From the NCBI GenBank assembly GCA_000263395.1, contig AJXE01000014.1:1-64000 (forward strand): DNA of 64,000 bases, read 5' to 3'. The notes under the pieces are model-generated. The model did not search any database, was not told where the DNA came from, and was given only the letters and a program-made list of their open reading frames with translations. This document shows, piece after piece, positions 53,995-62,810 of this stretch; the stretch's first letter is position 1, and every line of letters begins with the position of its first letter. The position numbers and the translations under genes are program-made. The stretch is from Stutzerimonas stutzeri TS44. GTDB lineage: Bacteria > Pseudomonadota > Gammaproteobacteria > Pseudomonadales > Pseudomonadaceae.

Positions 53995-54366
53995 ATGTCC
54001 GTCGACAATCCCTGTCTCACCTGCGGCGCCTGCTGCGCCTATTTCCGCGTGTCCTTCTTCTGGGGCGAATGCGCCTCGTCCGGCGGCAGCGTGCCCGATC
54101 AGCTGGTGGTGCAGGTCAGCCCCTACCACGTGGCGATGCAGGGCACCGAGGCCAAGCCGGCCCGCTGCGTCGGGCTGCTGGGTGAGGTCGGTTGTGGCGT
54201 GCGCTGCACGCTGTACGAACAGCGCTCGAGCACCTGCCGCGAGTTCGAGGCCGCGTGGAGCAATGGCGAGCCCAACCCGCATTGCGATGCCGCGCGCGCG
54301 GCGCATGGTCTGCCGCCGCTGGTGCCGCCGCTGCAGCCGCAGCTGTCGCCCGATCGTGTCGCCTGA
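53995..54366 (+). CDS. YkgJ-family cysteine cluster protein
   Basis: The 123-residue protein has the YkgJ zinc/iron-chelating Cys pattern: NPCLTCGACCAYF at the start, then ARCVGLL, GVRCTLYEQRSSTCREF and PHCDAAR. It is probably a small cytoplasmic metal-binding protein of unknown role. It is divergent from trkH. I start at 53995; upstream ATGs in frame add only a basic stretch without homology. Confidence 0.88.
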   Translation: MSVDNPCLTCGACCAYFRVSFFWGECASSGGSVPDQLVVQVSPYHVAMQGTEAKPARCVGLLGEVGCGVRCTLYEQRSSTCREFEAAWSNGEPNPHCDAARAAHGLPPLVPPLQPQLSPDRVA

Positions 54367-54441
54367 GGCCACGCCTGCACGAGAGTTGCCCCGGCGCCGT
54401 CATCGGCCTCTAGAATGTCTGCCTCGCTCTGGAGGTAATGG

Positions 54442-55005
54442 ATGGACGCTCTCGACCTGTTGCTCAACCGTGTTTCGGTTCCCCGGCTGTGCGATCCGGC
54501 GCCTGACGCCGCGCAGCTCGACCTGCTGTTTCGCGCCGCGCTGCGCGCGCCGGATCATGCCCAGCTGCGGCCGTGGCGTTTTCTGACCATCGCCGGGCCA
54601 GCCCGCGACCAGTTGGGCGAGCTGTTCGCCACGGCATTGCAGGCGCGCGACCCGCACTGCGCGCAAGAGGCCCTGCACAAGGCCCGCAGCATGCCGTTGC
54701 GCGCGCCGCTGCTGGTGGTGGTGATTGCGCACCTGCAGGCGCACCCGAAGGTGCCCGAAGGCGAGCAGGTCCTGGCCGCCGGCTGCGCGGCGCACGGATT
54801 GCTGCTTGCCGCTCACGCTCAGGGCATCGGTGCGGTGTGGCGTACCGGTGATTTCGCCTATGACGCGCAGGTCGCCGCCGGCCTCGGTCTGGCGGCGAAC
54901 GAGCGCGTGCTGGGTTTTCTCTACCTGGGCACGCCGGAAGGGCGGGTACGCACGGCGCCGGTGCTCGATCCGGCCGATTTCGTCCGCGCCTGGCCGTCGC
55001 GCTGA
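54442..55005 (+). CDS. Nitroreductase-family protein (YdjA-like)
   Basis: The 187-residue flavoprotein resembles YdjA: FRAALRAPDHAQLRPWRF at the start holds the FMN-binding Arg, and AAGCAAHGLLLAAHAQGIGAVWRTGDFAYD covers the central helix. Such enzymes use NAD(P)H to reduce nitro compounds or related acceptors as dimers. The natural substrate is unknown. It converges on the Cpx sensor kinase gene with seven bases between. Confidence 0.87.
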   Translation: MDALDLLLNRVSVPRLCDPAPDAAQLDLLFRAALRAPDHAQLRPWRFLTIAGPARDQLGELFATALQARDPHCAQEALHKARSMPLRAPLLVVVIAHLQAHPKVPEGEQVLAAGCAAHGLLLAAHAQGIGAVWRTGDFAYDAQVAAGLGLAANERVLGFLYLGTPEGRVRTAPVLDPADFVRAWPSR

Positions 55006-55012
55006 TCTGCCG

Positions 55013-56332
55013 TTAAGCGAGCGGCAGGCGCAGGCTGGCGATGAATCCGCCGGCCGGGTGGTTGCCCAGCTGCAACTGCCCGCCGTGGCGCTCCGCCGCG
55101 CGACGGGCGATGGCCAGGCCCAGGCCATGCCCGGCGGCAGTCTGCCCCGGCGCGCGGAAGAACGGCTCGCTCAACTGCGACAGGTGCGCGGCATCCACGC
55201 CCGGACCGTGATCGCGCACGCTGAGCGTCAGCCAGTCGCCCTCCCGGTGCGCCTGCAGTTCGATGGGCTGATCGGCCGGATTGAATCGCAGGGCGTTGCG
55301 CAGCAGGTTGTCGAGGGCACGTTCGAGCATGTCCGGCCAACCGCGCAACGTGCTGCCGGGGTCGATGTGGCTGTCGATGCGCTGATCCGGCGCGACGATG
55401 CGCGCGTTGTCCTTCAGTTGCTCGAACATCGTCGGCAGGTCGATGGTCTCGGCCGAGCCGGGCTCGGCATCCATCCGGGCCAGTTCCAGCACCTCGCCGA
55501 TCAGCGCTTCCAGGCGATCGCACTCCTTGGTCAGGCGCGGCCAGAGCGCCTCGCGCTCGGCCGGTGTGGCGCGTTCGGCCAGCGCAAGGGCGATGCGCAG
55601 GCGTGCCAGCGGTGAGCGCAATTCATGGGACACGTCGCGCAGCAGCTGGCGCTGGCTGCCGATCAGCGTCTGCAGGCGGGCGCCCATGCGGTTGAAGTCG
55701 CCGGCCAGCACGCCCAGTTCATCGCGTCGCCTGGCCAGGCGCGCCAGCGAGTTCTGCTGATAGGTGGTCTGGCCAAGATCGTGGACGGCGCTGCGCAGGC
55801 GATCGAGCGGCCGCGTGATGGACAGCGTCAGCAGCAGGCTGAAGCCGCTCAGCACCACCAGCGCGATCGCTAGCGCGCTGAGCGGCCAGAACAGGCTGCC
55901 GCGGTGCCAGGCCCGTAGCTCGGGATGCGGAATACGGTAGATGAACAGGTAGGTATCGCCGCTGGCTGGGCTGGTGTAGTCCTCGGTAAGCCGGCGCCAG
56001 GGCAGCGAGTGATCGCGGTCGCGTTGACGCGCCTCGAACGCCGCGGCGCGTGGCGGGAAGGTGCCGCGAATGACCGGCTGGCCGTTCTCGCCCAGCACTT
56101 GCACGTCGATGTGCGCGCGATGCCGGTGCTGCTCCAGCAGGCGCTGGGCCGCAACTGCACCCTGTTGCTCGTAGACCCGGGTCCAGGTCTCCGCGAGGCC
56201 GCTGACAGCGGGGTGGCGGCTGAGAATCCAGGCGTCCTGGTTCAGCGCATGCCCGAGCAGCAGTGCCAGGCCGGCGACCAGTGCAATGGCGAGCCAGAAG
56301 GTTGCGAGAATGCGCCAGAACAGTGATCGCAC
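55013..56332 (-). CDS. cpxA: CpxA-type envelope stress sensor kinase
   Basis: The 439-residue inner-membrane kinase has helices at about residues 5-28 and 155-180 with a periplasmic sensor between. HAMP follows, then the phospho-acceptor His near 236 in LLRDVSHELRSPLARLR, and an ATPase domain with LLRNALRFNP, DHGPGV and GHGLGLAIA. It is the third gene after cpxR and the CpxP/Spy-like gene. I start at the GTG at 56332, six bases after GGAGA; an earlier GTG would put extra residues before the first helix. Confidence 0.9.
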   Translation of the reverse strand: MRSLFWRILATFWLAIALVAGLALLLGHALNQDAWILSRHPAVSGLAETWTRVYEQQGAVAAQRLLEQHRHRAHIDVQVLGENGQPVIRGTFPPRAAAFEARQRDRDHSLPWRRLTEDYTSPASGDTYLFIYRIPHPELRAWHRGSLFWPLSALAIALVVLSGFSLLLTLSITRPLDRLRSAVHDLGQTTYQQNSLARLARRRDELGVLAGDFNRMGARLQTLIGSQRQLLRDVSHELRSPLARLRIALALAERATPAEREALWPRLTKECDRLEALIGEVLELARMDAEPGSAETIDLPTMFEQLKDNARIVAPDQRIDSHIDPGSTLRGWPDMLERALDNLLRNALRFNPADQPIELQAHREGDWLTLSVRDHGPGVDAAHLSQLSEPFFRAPGQTAAGHGLGLAIARRAAERHGGQLQLGNHPAGGFIASLRLPLA

Positions 56333-56398
56333 GGCTGTCTCCACGGCGAAGCCCGGCCGGAGCGTGCGCACCGGCCGGGTGGTTGGTAAGTGCGACGA

Positions 56399-56821
56399 TC
56401 AGTTCTGCTGATCGCGCTCGGCTTTCCACTTGAGGAACTCGGCGCGTTCGGCGCGCTTTTCCTCCATCTTCTTCAGGCTTTCGTCGAAGGCCTTCTGCTG
56501 CTCGGGCTTGAGTAGGGCGCGCATCTGCTTGTGGACGTCGTCGCGGCTCTTCTGCATTTCGTCCTGCATGGCCTTGCGTTCGGCTTCCGGCAGCTTGTCC
56601 AGGTAGCGCTGGGTGACGGCTCGACGCTGTTGCATCTGCTCGCCCATCAGCTTGTGCATTTCGCGTTGCTGTTCGCGGGTCAGGTCCAGTTCCTGAAACA
56701 TCCGCGGACCTTGTTTGCCGCCCATTGGGCACTGGCCGCCGTCGCGCATGGCGCCGGGCATGGCCATGACTGCAGTCGGAATAGCGGTGACGAACAGCAA
56801 GGCGATGAGGGATTTGCGCAT
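56399..56821 (-). CDS. cpxP: CpxP/Spy-like periplasmic LTXXQ protein
   Basis: The 140-residue protein has a signal peptide (cleavage after VMA near residue 20) and two LTxxQ-type motifs (LDLTREQQREM and LLKPEQQKAF), the mark of the CpxP/Spy/CnrR family. Such proteins form helical cradles that bind misfolded periplasmic proteins, and CpxP restrains CpxA. It lies between the regulator and kinase genes with a CpxR-type box upstream, so strong stress induction is likely. Confidence 0.88.
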   Translation of the reverse strand: MRKSLIALLFVTAIPTAVMAMPGAMRDGGQCPMGGKQGPRMFQELDLTREQQREMHKLMGEQMQQRRAVTQRYLDKLPEAERKAMQDEMQKSRDDVHKQMRALLKPEQQKAFDESLKKMEEKRAERAEFLKWKAERDQQN

Positions 56822-56944
56822 CTTGGTTACTCCTGTGATGAAAGCCGGTTCGCGGACTCTGCGCCGGGTTTTTCGGGCGGCGGCTGGTCTGTGACCGGAT
56901 GAGTTCAGTCTAGGGAGGGCAAGGTCAAGCGCGGTCAGCGTCCG

Positions 56945-56960
56945 GTAAAGGCTCGGTAAA
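56945..56960. promoter_or_regulatory. CpxR box, GTAAA-N6-GTAAA
   Basis: Two direct GTAAA repeats six bases apart fit the CpxR consensus (GTAAA-N4-8-GTAAA). The site lies between the cpxR stop and the cpxP start, about 125-140 bp upstream of cpxP, and implies an internal, self-activated promoter for cpxP-cpxA. Confidence 0.7.
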
Positions 56961-56965
56961 GACGC

Positions 56966-57643
56966 TCAGCCGGCGTACAGGTAGCCGCGTCCGCGCAGCG
57001 CGACGATGCGCGGGCTGCCGTCGGCATGCGGACCGAGCTTGCGCCGCAGGTTGCTGACATGCATGTCGAGGCTGCGGTCGTAGAGGGTCAGTTTGCGTCC
57101 CAGGGCATGCTGGGCGAGGGCCTGCTTGTCCAGCGGTTCGCCGGGCTGGGCGAGCAGCGCTTCGAGGATGCGGCCCTCGGATAGCGTCAGGCTGACGTCG
57201 TGTCCGCCGATGCTGGCGACGCCGCGCGCCGGGCTGTAGCACAGGTCGCCGCGTTCCAGCTGGCTGGGCGTGGCCGGCGGCAGGCTGCGGCGCAGCACGG
57301 CACGCAGGCGCGCCGTGAGTTCGCGTGGGTCGCAGGGCTTGGCCAGGTAGTCGTCGGCGCCCAGCTCCAGACCGAGGATGCGGTCCAGCGGTTCGCCGCG
57401 TCCGGAGAGCATCAGTACCGGCAGACCGGGATGTTCGCTGCGCAGCTGCTTGAGCAGCTCCAGGCCGCTGCCGTCGGGGAGCATCACGTCGAGTACCACA
57501 GCGGCCGGCTGGAATTCGGCCAGCGCGGCGCGGGCGCTCTGACCGTCGTGACAGGCGTGGGCGACGAAGCCTTCCTGTGCCAGCCAGCTGATCAGCAGCT
57601 CGCACAGTTCGCGGTCGTCATCGATCAGCAGCAGTTCGTTCAT
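56966..57643 (-). CDS. cpxR: CpxR-type response regulator
   Basis: The 225-residue OmpR-family regulator has a receiver with Asp8-Asp10, phospho-acceptor Asp52 in VVLDVMLPDGSG, and Lys102. A C-terminal winged helix follows (about 130-223) with SLDMHVSNLRRKLGPHADGSPRIVALRGRGYLYAG, nearly identical in pattern to CpxR. In P. aeruginosa the matching regulator (PA3204) activates mexAB-oprM. It starts 7 bases after the stop of the upstream coiled-coil gene. Confidence 0.92.
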   Translation of the reverse strand: MNELLLIDDDRELCELLISWLAQEGFVAHACHDGQSARAALAEFQPAAVVLDVMLPDGSGLELLKQLRSEHPGLPVLMLSGRGEPLDRILGLELGADDYLAKPCDPRELTARLRAVLRRSLPPATPSQLERGDLCYSPARGVASIGGHDVSLTLSEGRILEALLAQPGEPLDKQALAQHALGRKLTLYDRSLDMHVSNLRRKLGPHADGSPRIVALRGRGYLYAG

Positions 57644-57650
57644 GAATGAT

Positions 57651-57995
57651 TCAGTTCAGCCATTGGCGACGCCGGCGCCCGCGGGTCACCAGCAGGCCGA
57701 GCAGGAAGCTCGCGACGCCGACGCTGCCGCCGACGGCGAACCATTTCTGTTCCTCGCTGAGCAAGGGCAGTGGGGCCTGGCTCTGCGCTTCCTGCAGCTG
57801 CAGGCGCAGGCGCTGGTTCTCCTGCCGCAGGCGCTGCAGTGCCAAAGTGTCGATTGCCTGTGCATTTTCGGTCGCTACCGGGGCAGCGTTGTCGCTCATC
57901 TGCTCCTCCACATCCGCTGCGGGGGCTTCCTGGGCGTGAACGGTCGGTGCGAGCAGGCTCACGGCCAGCAGCAGGGGAAACAGGAAACGATGCAT
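57651..57995 (-). CDS. Exported coiled-coil protein with C-terminal membrane anchor
   Basis: The 114-residue protein has a signal peptide (cleavage after VHA near 20), a short coiled coil (LQRLRQENQRLRLQLQEAQSQ, about 52-72) and a C-terminal membrane helix followed by RGRRRRQWLN. The end resembles the tail of YgiM-type SH3 proteins (TIGR04211), but the SH3 domain itself is missing. It leads the operon with cpxR, so it may be part of the envelope-stress response. The function is unknown. Confidence 0.72.
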   Translation of the reverse strand: MHRFLFPLLLAVSLLAPTVHAQEAPAADVEEQMSDNAAPVATENAQAIDTLALQRLRQENQRLRLQLQEAQSQAPLPLLSEEQKWFAVGGSVGVASFLLGLLVTRGRRRRQWLN

Positions 57996-58060
57996 CTGAC
58001 TACCTTCTCCTTGGTGCTGGCCACGGTGAATCCGCAGCCAGGCTGATCCTTGTGTTTCGG

Positions 58061-58360
58061 TCAGGGCAGCACTTTCTTGAACGGCTTGACCAGCACATCG
58101 CTGTAGACGCCGGCGGCCTTGTAGGGATCGGCCTCGGCCCATTCCTGCGCGGCCTGCAGCGAGTCGAACTCGGCCACTACCAGGCTGCCGGTGAAGCCGG
58201 CCGCGCCCGGATCGTTGCTGTCGATTGCCGGATGCGGTCCGGCGAGTACCAGTCGGCCTGCATCCTTGAGCGCTTCCAGGCGGGCGAGATGGGCCGGGCG
58301 GGTGGCAAGACGTTCCTGCAGGGAATTCGGGGCGTCTGTGGCGATGATGGCGTACAGCAT
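58061..58360 (-). CDS. YciI-family protein
   Basis: The 99-residue protein is a ferredoxin-like YciI domain: [43 protein letters not shown] carries the conserved His and Asp, and [26 protein letters not shown] follows. The family is dimeric and its chemistry is unclear. It follows yciB after two bases, so the two are co-transcribed, as in many gammaproteobacteria. Confidence 0.92.
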   Translation of the reverse strand: MLYAIIATDAPNSLQERLATRPAHLARLEALKDAGRLVLAGPHPAIDSNDPGAAGFTGSLVVAEFDSLQAAQEWAEADPYKAAGVYSDVLVKPFKKVLP

Positions 58361-58362
58361 GG

Positions 58363-58950
58363 TTACTCCTTGGACGGTGCGGGAGTCGTCTGCATGTGGC
58401 GGACGAGGTAGAAACTCTGGCCGATCATGAACAGCAGGGTCAGGCCCAGGCTGCCGAAGACCTTGAAATCGACCCAGATGGCCGGGAAGGTGAATGCGAC
58501 GAAGAGGTTGGCGCCGCCGCAGACGAGAAAGAACGCGATCCAGGCAGCGTTCAGTCGGGCCCATTGCGCGGCGGGTAGCTCGACCACATGGCCCATCAGG
58601 CGCTGAACCAGCGGCTTGTCGCCGAACAGCTGACTGCCGGCGAAAGCCAGCGCGAACAGTGCGTTGACCACCGGCGCCTTCCACTTGAGCACGGTTTCGC
58701 TGTGAAACGCCAGGGTCAGCCCGCCGAATACCAGGCAGGCGGCGAGGGTGATCAACTGGCTCTTGTCCAGGCGCCGTTGCTTGGCCAGGAGCGCGCCATA
58801 GACGAGCAACGAGCTGAGGATCAGCACTGCCGTTGCGCTGAAAATGCCGCCGAGGGTGAACTCATGCCCGGCGATTTCGAGGATCCGTGGCTCGAGCTTG
58901 TAAACCGCGAAGAACAGCAGCAGCGGGATGAAATCGATGAATTGTTTCAC
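58363..58950 (-). CDS. yciB: Intracellular septation protein A (YciB/IspZ)
   Basis: The 195-residue inner-membrane protein starts [23 protein letters not shown] and has about five helices. It includes [23 protein letters not shown] and [25 protein letters not shown], all typical of YciB. Family members affect envelope integrity and division. The start is GTG at 58950, fixed by the family's conserved first residues. It is divergent from rnm. Confidence 0.93.
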   Translation of the reverse strand: MKQFIDFIPLLLFFAVYKLEPRILEIAGHEFTLGGIFSATAVLILSSLLVYGALLAKQRRLDKSQLITLAACLVFGGLTLAFHSETVLKWKAPVVNALFALAFAGSQLFGDKPLVQRLMGHVVELPAAQWARLNAAWIAFFLVCGGANLFVAFTFPAIWVDFKVFGSLGLTLLFMIGQSFYLVRHMQTTPAPSKE

Positions 58951-59194
58951 GATGCGGGCCGGCAACCTTGAGTGGGCGGCATAATAGCAAACCGGATTGT
59001 CGGCGGAACGCATGCGCCGAACGCGCAGCACCAAGCCTTTGGCGGGCGGTCTCAACGACAACGTTGGCCCGCGTGCGCGCCAGACGCCCCTCTGGCGGCG
59101 TACACTGACGCACTGTTCTTTCCGGTGCGCCAGCGCCGCCGGCCACCACGGCCTTCCGGCTTCCCGATCCGTTTCTTGAGTAACGAGCCCTCTG

Positions 59195-60061
59195 ATGATT
59201 GTCGACCTGCATTGCCACAGCACCGCTTCCGATGGCGTTCTTGCGCCGTCGCTGGTAGTGGAGCGCGCGCACGGGCGCGGCATCGAGCTGCTGGCGCTGA
59301 CCGACCATGACACGCTCGAAGGGCTCGACGAGGCGCATGCCGCCGCCAGCGCGCTGGGGGTGCGGCTGATCAATGGCATCGAGCTTTCGTGCCTGTGGAA
59401 CGGGGCTACCATTCATGTGCTGGGCTATGGTTTTTCCCGCACGGCGCCGGCGCTGCTGCACGCCATTGCCGCGCTGCACGATGGCCGCTGGCGGCGTGCC
59501 GAGCTGATCGCCGAGCGTCTGGCGGCCAAGGGCATGCCCGGCGCGCTGGACGGCGCGCGGGCAGTGCAGCAGGAGCTGGGCGACAGCGGCAACGCGCCGG
59601 CCCGGCCGCATTTCGCCGAATTCCTGGTGCGCGCCGGCCATGTGCGCGATCGCGCGGAGGCGTTCCGCAAGTGGCTGGGGGCGGGCAAGCTGGGCGATGT
59701 GAAGCAGCACTGGCCGAGCCTCGAACAGACCGTGACAACGCTGCGTGAAGCCGACGCCTGGATCAGCCTGGCGCATCCCTGGCAGTACGCCTTTACGCGC
59801 AGCAAACGGCGCCGATTAGTGGCCGATTTCGTCCAGGCGGGCGGCCATGCGCTGGAAGTGGTCAACGGCATGCAACCGCTCGAACAGGTGGGCGGGCTGA
59901 CGATCCTGGCGCGCGAGTTTGGCCTGAAGGCCAGTGCCGGCAGCGATTTTCACGCGCCGGGCGATTGGTCCGAGCTGGGGTTGTACCGCCCCCTGCCGGA
60001 GGATTTGTCGCCGTTATGGAGATGTTTCGATCATGAGTGCCGCAGATCTGCTGCCAGCTGA
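59195..60061 (+). CDS. rnm: PHP-domain 5'-3' exoribonuclease (RNase AM)
   Basis: The 288-residue PHP-fold phosphoesterase has its metal ligands in [34 protein letters not shown], the ISLAHPW strand and GSDFHAPG. E. coli YciV/RNase AM has this composition and trims RNA 5' ends, including those of rRNA and RNA fragments. The yciO gene starts 13 bases after its stop, so they share a transcript. Confidence 0.92.
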   Translation: MIVDLHCHSTASDGVLAPSLVVERAHGRGIELLALTDHDTLEGLDEAHAAASALGVRLINGIELSCLWNGATIHVLGYGFSRTAPALLHAIAALHDGRWRRAELIAERLAAKGMPGALDGARAVQQELGDSGNAPARPHFAEFLVRAGHVRDRAEAFRKWLGAGKLGDVKQHWPSLEQTVTTLREADAWISLAHPWQYAFTRSKRRRLVADFVQAGGHALEVVNGMQPLEQVGGLTILAREFGLKASAGSDFHAPGDWSELGLYRPLPEDLSPLWRCFDHECRRSAAS

Positions 60062-60074
60062 ACAGGGAGTCGCC

Positions 60075-60698
60075 ATGAGTCAGTTTTTCCAGATTCATCC
60101 AGATAATCCGCAACCGCGGCTAATCAAGCAGGCCGTGGAGATCATCCGCCAGGGCGGCGTGGTGGTCTATCCGACCGATTCGAGTTATGCCGTGGGCTGC
60201 TCGATAGGCAATAAATCCGGTATCGAGCGCATCCGCCGGCTGCGCCAGCTGGACGACAAGCACAACTTCACCCTGGCCTGCCGCGACCTGTCGCAGCTCG
60301 GCATGTTTGCCAAGGTCGATACCGCAGCCTTCCGCTTGCTCAAGACGCACCTCCCGGGGCCGTACACCATCATTCTTTCGGCCACCCGCGAGGTGCCGCG
60401 TATGCTCCTGCACCCCAAGCGTCGCACCATCGGCCTGCGCGTGCCGGCGCAGCCGATCGCCCAGGCGCTGCTGGCGGAGCTGGGCGAACCGCTGATGAGC
60501 GTCAGCCTGATCCTGCCGGGCGACGAGCTGCCAATGAGTGATCCGTACGAGATGCGCGACGCCCTCGAGCATCAGGTGGACCTGATCATCGACGGCGGTT
60601 ACGGTGGCGTCGAAGCCTCCACCGTGGTCAGTCTGGTGGATGACCAGCCGCAGGTGCTGCGGGTCGGCTGCGGCGATCCCGCGCCGTTCATGGCCTGA
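60075..60698 (+). CDS. yciO: YciO-type threonylcarbamoyl-AMP synthase-like protein
   Basis: The 207-residue protein has the YrdC/Sua5 fold: GGVVVYPTDSSYAVGCSIGNKSGIERI, then the Lys-rich LDDKHNFTLACRDLSQL and LPGPYTIIL. It is of the YciO branch, which is related to the t6A enzyme TsaC but whose own task is less clear. It lies between rnm and trpS in a run of same-strand genes. Confidence 0.9.
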   Translation: MSQFFQIHPDNPQPRLIKQAVEIIRQGGVVVYPTDSSYAVGCSIGNKSGIERIRRLRQLDDKHNFTLACRDLSQLGMFAKVDTAAFRLLKTHLPGPYTIILSATREVPRMLLHPKRRTIGLRVPAQPIAQALLAELGEPLMSVSLILPGDELPMSDPYEMRDALEHQVDLIIDGGYGGVEASTVVSLVDDQPQVLRVGCGDPAPFMA

Positions 60699-60735
60699 GC
60701 CCGTTGCGTTCTCTCCATCCGACAAGGACCGCCTT

Positions 60736-61950
60736 TTGAGTTCCATCGATTCGCAGCGGCGTGTGGTATCCGGCATGCGCCCCAGCGGCCGTCTGCACCT
60801 GGGCCACTACCACGGCGTGCTGAAGAACTGGACCCGTCTGCAGCACGAGTACGAGTGCTACTTCTGCATCGTCGACTGGCACGCGCTGACCACCGACTAC
60901 GAAGCCAGCGGCGCGATTGCCCAGCACGTGATGGACATGGCGGTGGACTGGCTGGCTGCCGGCGTCAGCCCGAGTTCGGCGACCCTGTTCATCCAGTCTC
61001 ATGTGCCCGAGCACGCCGAACTGCACCTGCTGTTGTCGATGATCTGCCCGCTGGGCTGGCTGGAGCGGGTGCCGTCCTACAAGGAGCTGCAACAGCACCT
61101 GCAGCACAAGGAGCTCGATACCTACGGTTTCCTCGGCTATCCGCTGTTGCAGGCGGCGGACATCCTGCTGTACAGAGCTGGGTTGGTGCCGGTGGGCGCC
61201 GACCAGCTGCCGCATATCGAGTTCGCCCGTGACGTGGCCCGACGCTTCAATCACCTGTACGGGCGCGAGGCGGATTTCGAGGACAAGGCCGAGGCGGCCA
61301 TCCGCAGGCTCGGCAAGAAGACCGCCAAGCTCTATGCCAGCCTGCGCAAGAGCTATCAGGAGCAGGGCGACGTGGAGGCGCTGGGCACCGCGCGCGCCAT
61401 CATCAAGGAGCAGCAAACCATTACCCTCAGTGATCAGGAGCGCTTGTACGGTTACCTCGAAGGCTGTGGCAAGCTGCTGTTGCCCGAGCCGCAGGCTCTG
61501 CTGAGCGATGCGCCGAAGATCTCCGGCCTCGACGGCGGCAAGATGGCCAAGTCCAACAGCAACGCGATCTTCCTGCGCGACACGTCCGAGGAGGTCGCCG
61601 AGAAAATCCGCCGCATGCCCACCGATCCGGCACGCGGACATCGCCAGGACCCGGGCGAACCGACGCGCTGCCCGGTGTGGCAGATGCATGTCACGCATTC
61701 GGACGAGGCGGTGCGCCAGTGGGCCGAGCAGGGTTGCCGCAGTGCCGGTATCGGCTGCCTGGAATGCAAGGCGCCGCTGATCGACGCCATTCGCGCCGAG
61801 CTGGCGCCGCTGCAGGAGCGCGCGCTGGACTACGAGCAGAACACCGATCTGGTGCGCAGTATCCTTGCCGACGGTGCCGAGCGTGCCCGCGACGAGGCGC
61901 GCGAGACGCTGGTCGAGGTCCGCCAGGCAATGGGCCTCGGCTATCGCTGA
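60736..61950 (+). CDS. trpS: Tryptophan--tRNA ligase with iron-sulfur-type Cys motif
   Basis: The enzyme charges tRNA-Trp. The 404-residue class I synthetase has the HIGH-like HLGH (21-24) and KMSKS-like KMAKS (about 269-273). Cys312, Cys334, Cys341 and Cys344 form C-x21-C-x6-C-x2-C, close to the [4Fe-4S] motif of Thermotoga maritima TrpRS near the anticodon-binding domain. The TTG start at 60736 follows AAGGAC and keeps the N-terminus at normal length. scpA follows after 19 bases. Confidence 0.93.
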   Translation: MSSIDSQRRVVSGMRPSGRLHLGHYHGVLKNWTRLQHEYECYFCIVDWHALTTDYEASGAIAQHVMDMAVDWLAAGVSPSSATLFIQSHVPEHAELHLLLSMICPLGWLERVPSYKELQQHLQHKELDTYGFLGYPLLQAADILLYRAGLVPVGADQLPHIEFARDVARRFNHLYGREADFEDKAEAAIRRLGKKTAKLYASLRKSYQEQGDVEALGTARAIIKEQQTITLSDQERLYGYLEGCGKLLLPEPQALLSDAPKISGLDGGKMAKSNSNAIFLRDTSEEVAEKIRRMPTDPARGHRQDPGEPTRCPVWQMHVTHSDEAVRQWAEQGCRSAGIGCLECKAPLIDAIRAELAPLQERALDYEQNTDLVRSILADGAERARDEARETLVEVRQAMGLGYR

Positions 61951-61969
61951 GCCGCGCGAGGAGACTTCC

Positions 61970-62791
61970 ATGCAACAAGCCGAGACGCCTGACGTCGAAT
62001 CGAGCCAGCCCGGCGAGCAGCTGCGCCTGGCGCTGGTGTACGGCGAGGCCGTCACCGAGCTGCCGCTGGACCTGTACATTCCGCCGGATGCGCTGGAGGT
62101 GTTCCTCGAAGCCTTCGAGGGGCCGCTCGACCTGCTGCTGTACCTGATCCGCAAGCAGAACATCGACATCCTCGATATTCCGGTGGCGGAAATCACCCGC
62201 CAGTACATGGGCTACGTCGAGCTGATGAAGAGCGTGCGCCTGGAGCTGGCCGCCGAATACCTGGTGATGGCCGCCATGCTCGCCGAGATCAAGTCGCGTA
62301 TGTTGCTGCCGCGCTCGGCCGAAGCCGCCGAGGAGGAAGACGATCCTCGCGCCGAGCTGATCCGCCGTCTGCAGGAATACGAACGCTTCAAGGCAGCCGC
62401 CGAAGATCTGGATGAGCTGCCGCGCGTCGGTCGCGAACTGCACGTGCCGCGCTTGGATGCCCCCGAGGCGCGTGCGCGCAAGCTGTTGCCGGATGTCAGC
62501 CTGGAAGAATTGCTGGTGTCGATGGCCGAGGTGCTGCGTCGCGCCGACATGTTCGAGAGCCATCAGGTGACGCGCGAGGCGCTCTCGACCCGCGAACGCA
62601 TGAGCGAAGTGCTGGAACGGCTCAAGGGTGGCGCTTTCGTGCCGTTCGTCGCGCTGTTTCGTGTCGAGGAAGGGCGCCTCGGCGTCGTCGTGACCTTCAT
62701 GGCGGTGCTCGAACTCATCAAGGAATCGCTGGTCGAGCTGGTGCAGAATGAGCCCTTCGCGCCGATCCACGTGCGCCGCCGTACCGAATAG
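61970..62791 (+). CDS. scpA: Segregation and condensation protein A
   Basis: ScpA is the kleisin of the bacterial condensin and bridges the SMC heads together with ScpB. The 273-residue protein has the N-terminal FEGPLDLLLYLIRKQNIDILDIPVAEITRQYM block that grips the SMC neck. Acidic middle helices with AAEYLVMAAMLAEIKSRMLLP follow, and a C-terminal winged helix. The start follows GAGGAGAC. It is in one operon with scpB, 19 bases downstream. Confidence 0.94.
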   Translation: MQQAETPDVESSQPGEQLRLALVYGEAVTELPLDLYIPPDALEVFLEAFEGPLDLLLYLIRKQNIDILDIPVAEITRQYMGYVELMKSVRLELAAEYLVMAAMLAEIKSRMLLPRSAEAAEEEDDPRAELIRRLQEYERFKAAAEDLDELPRVGRELHVPRLDAPEARARKLLPDVSLEELLVSMAEVLRRADMFESHQVTREALSTRERMSEVLERLKGGAFVPFVALFRVEEGRLGVVVTFMAVLELIKESLVELVQNEPFAPIHVRRRTE

Positions 62792-62810
62792 CTCAAGTCA
62801 GGAGTCATCC

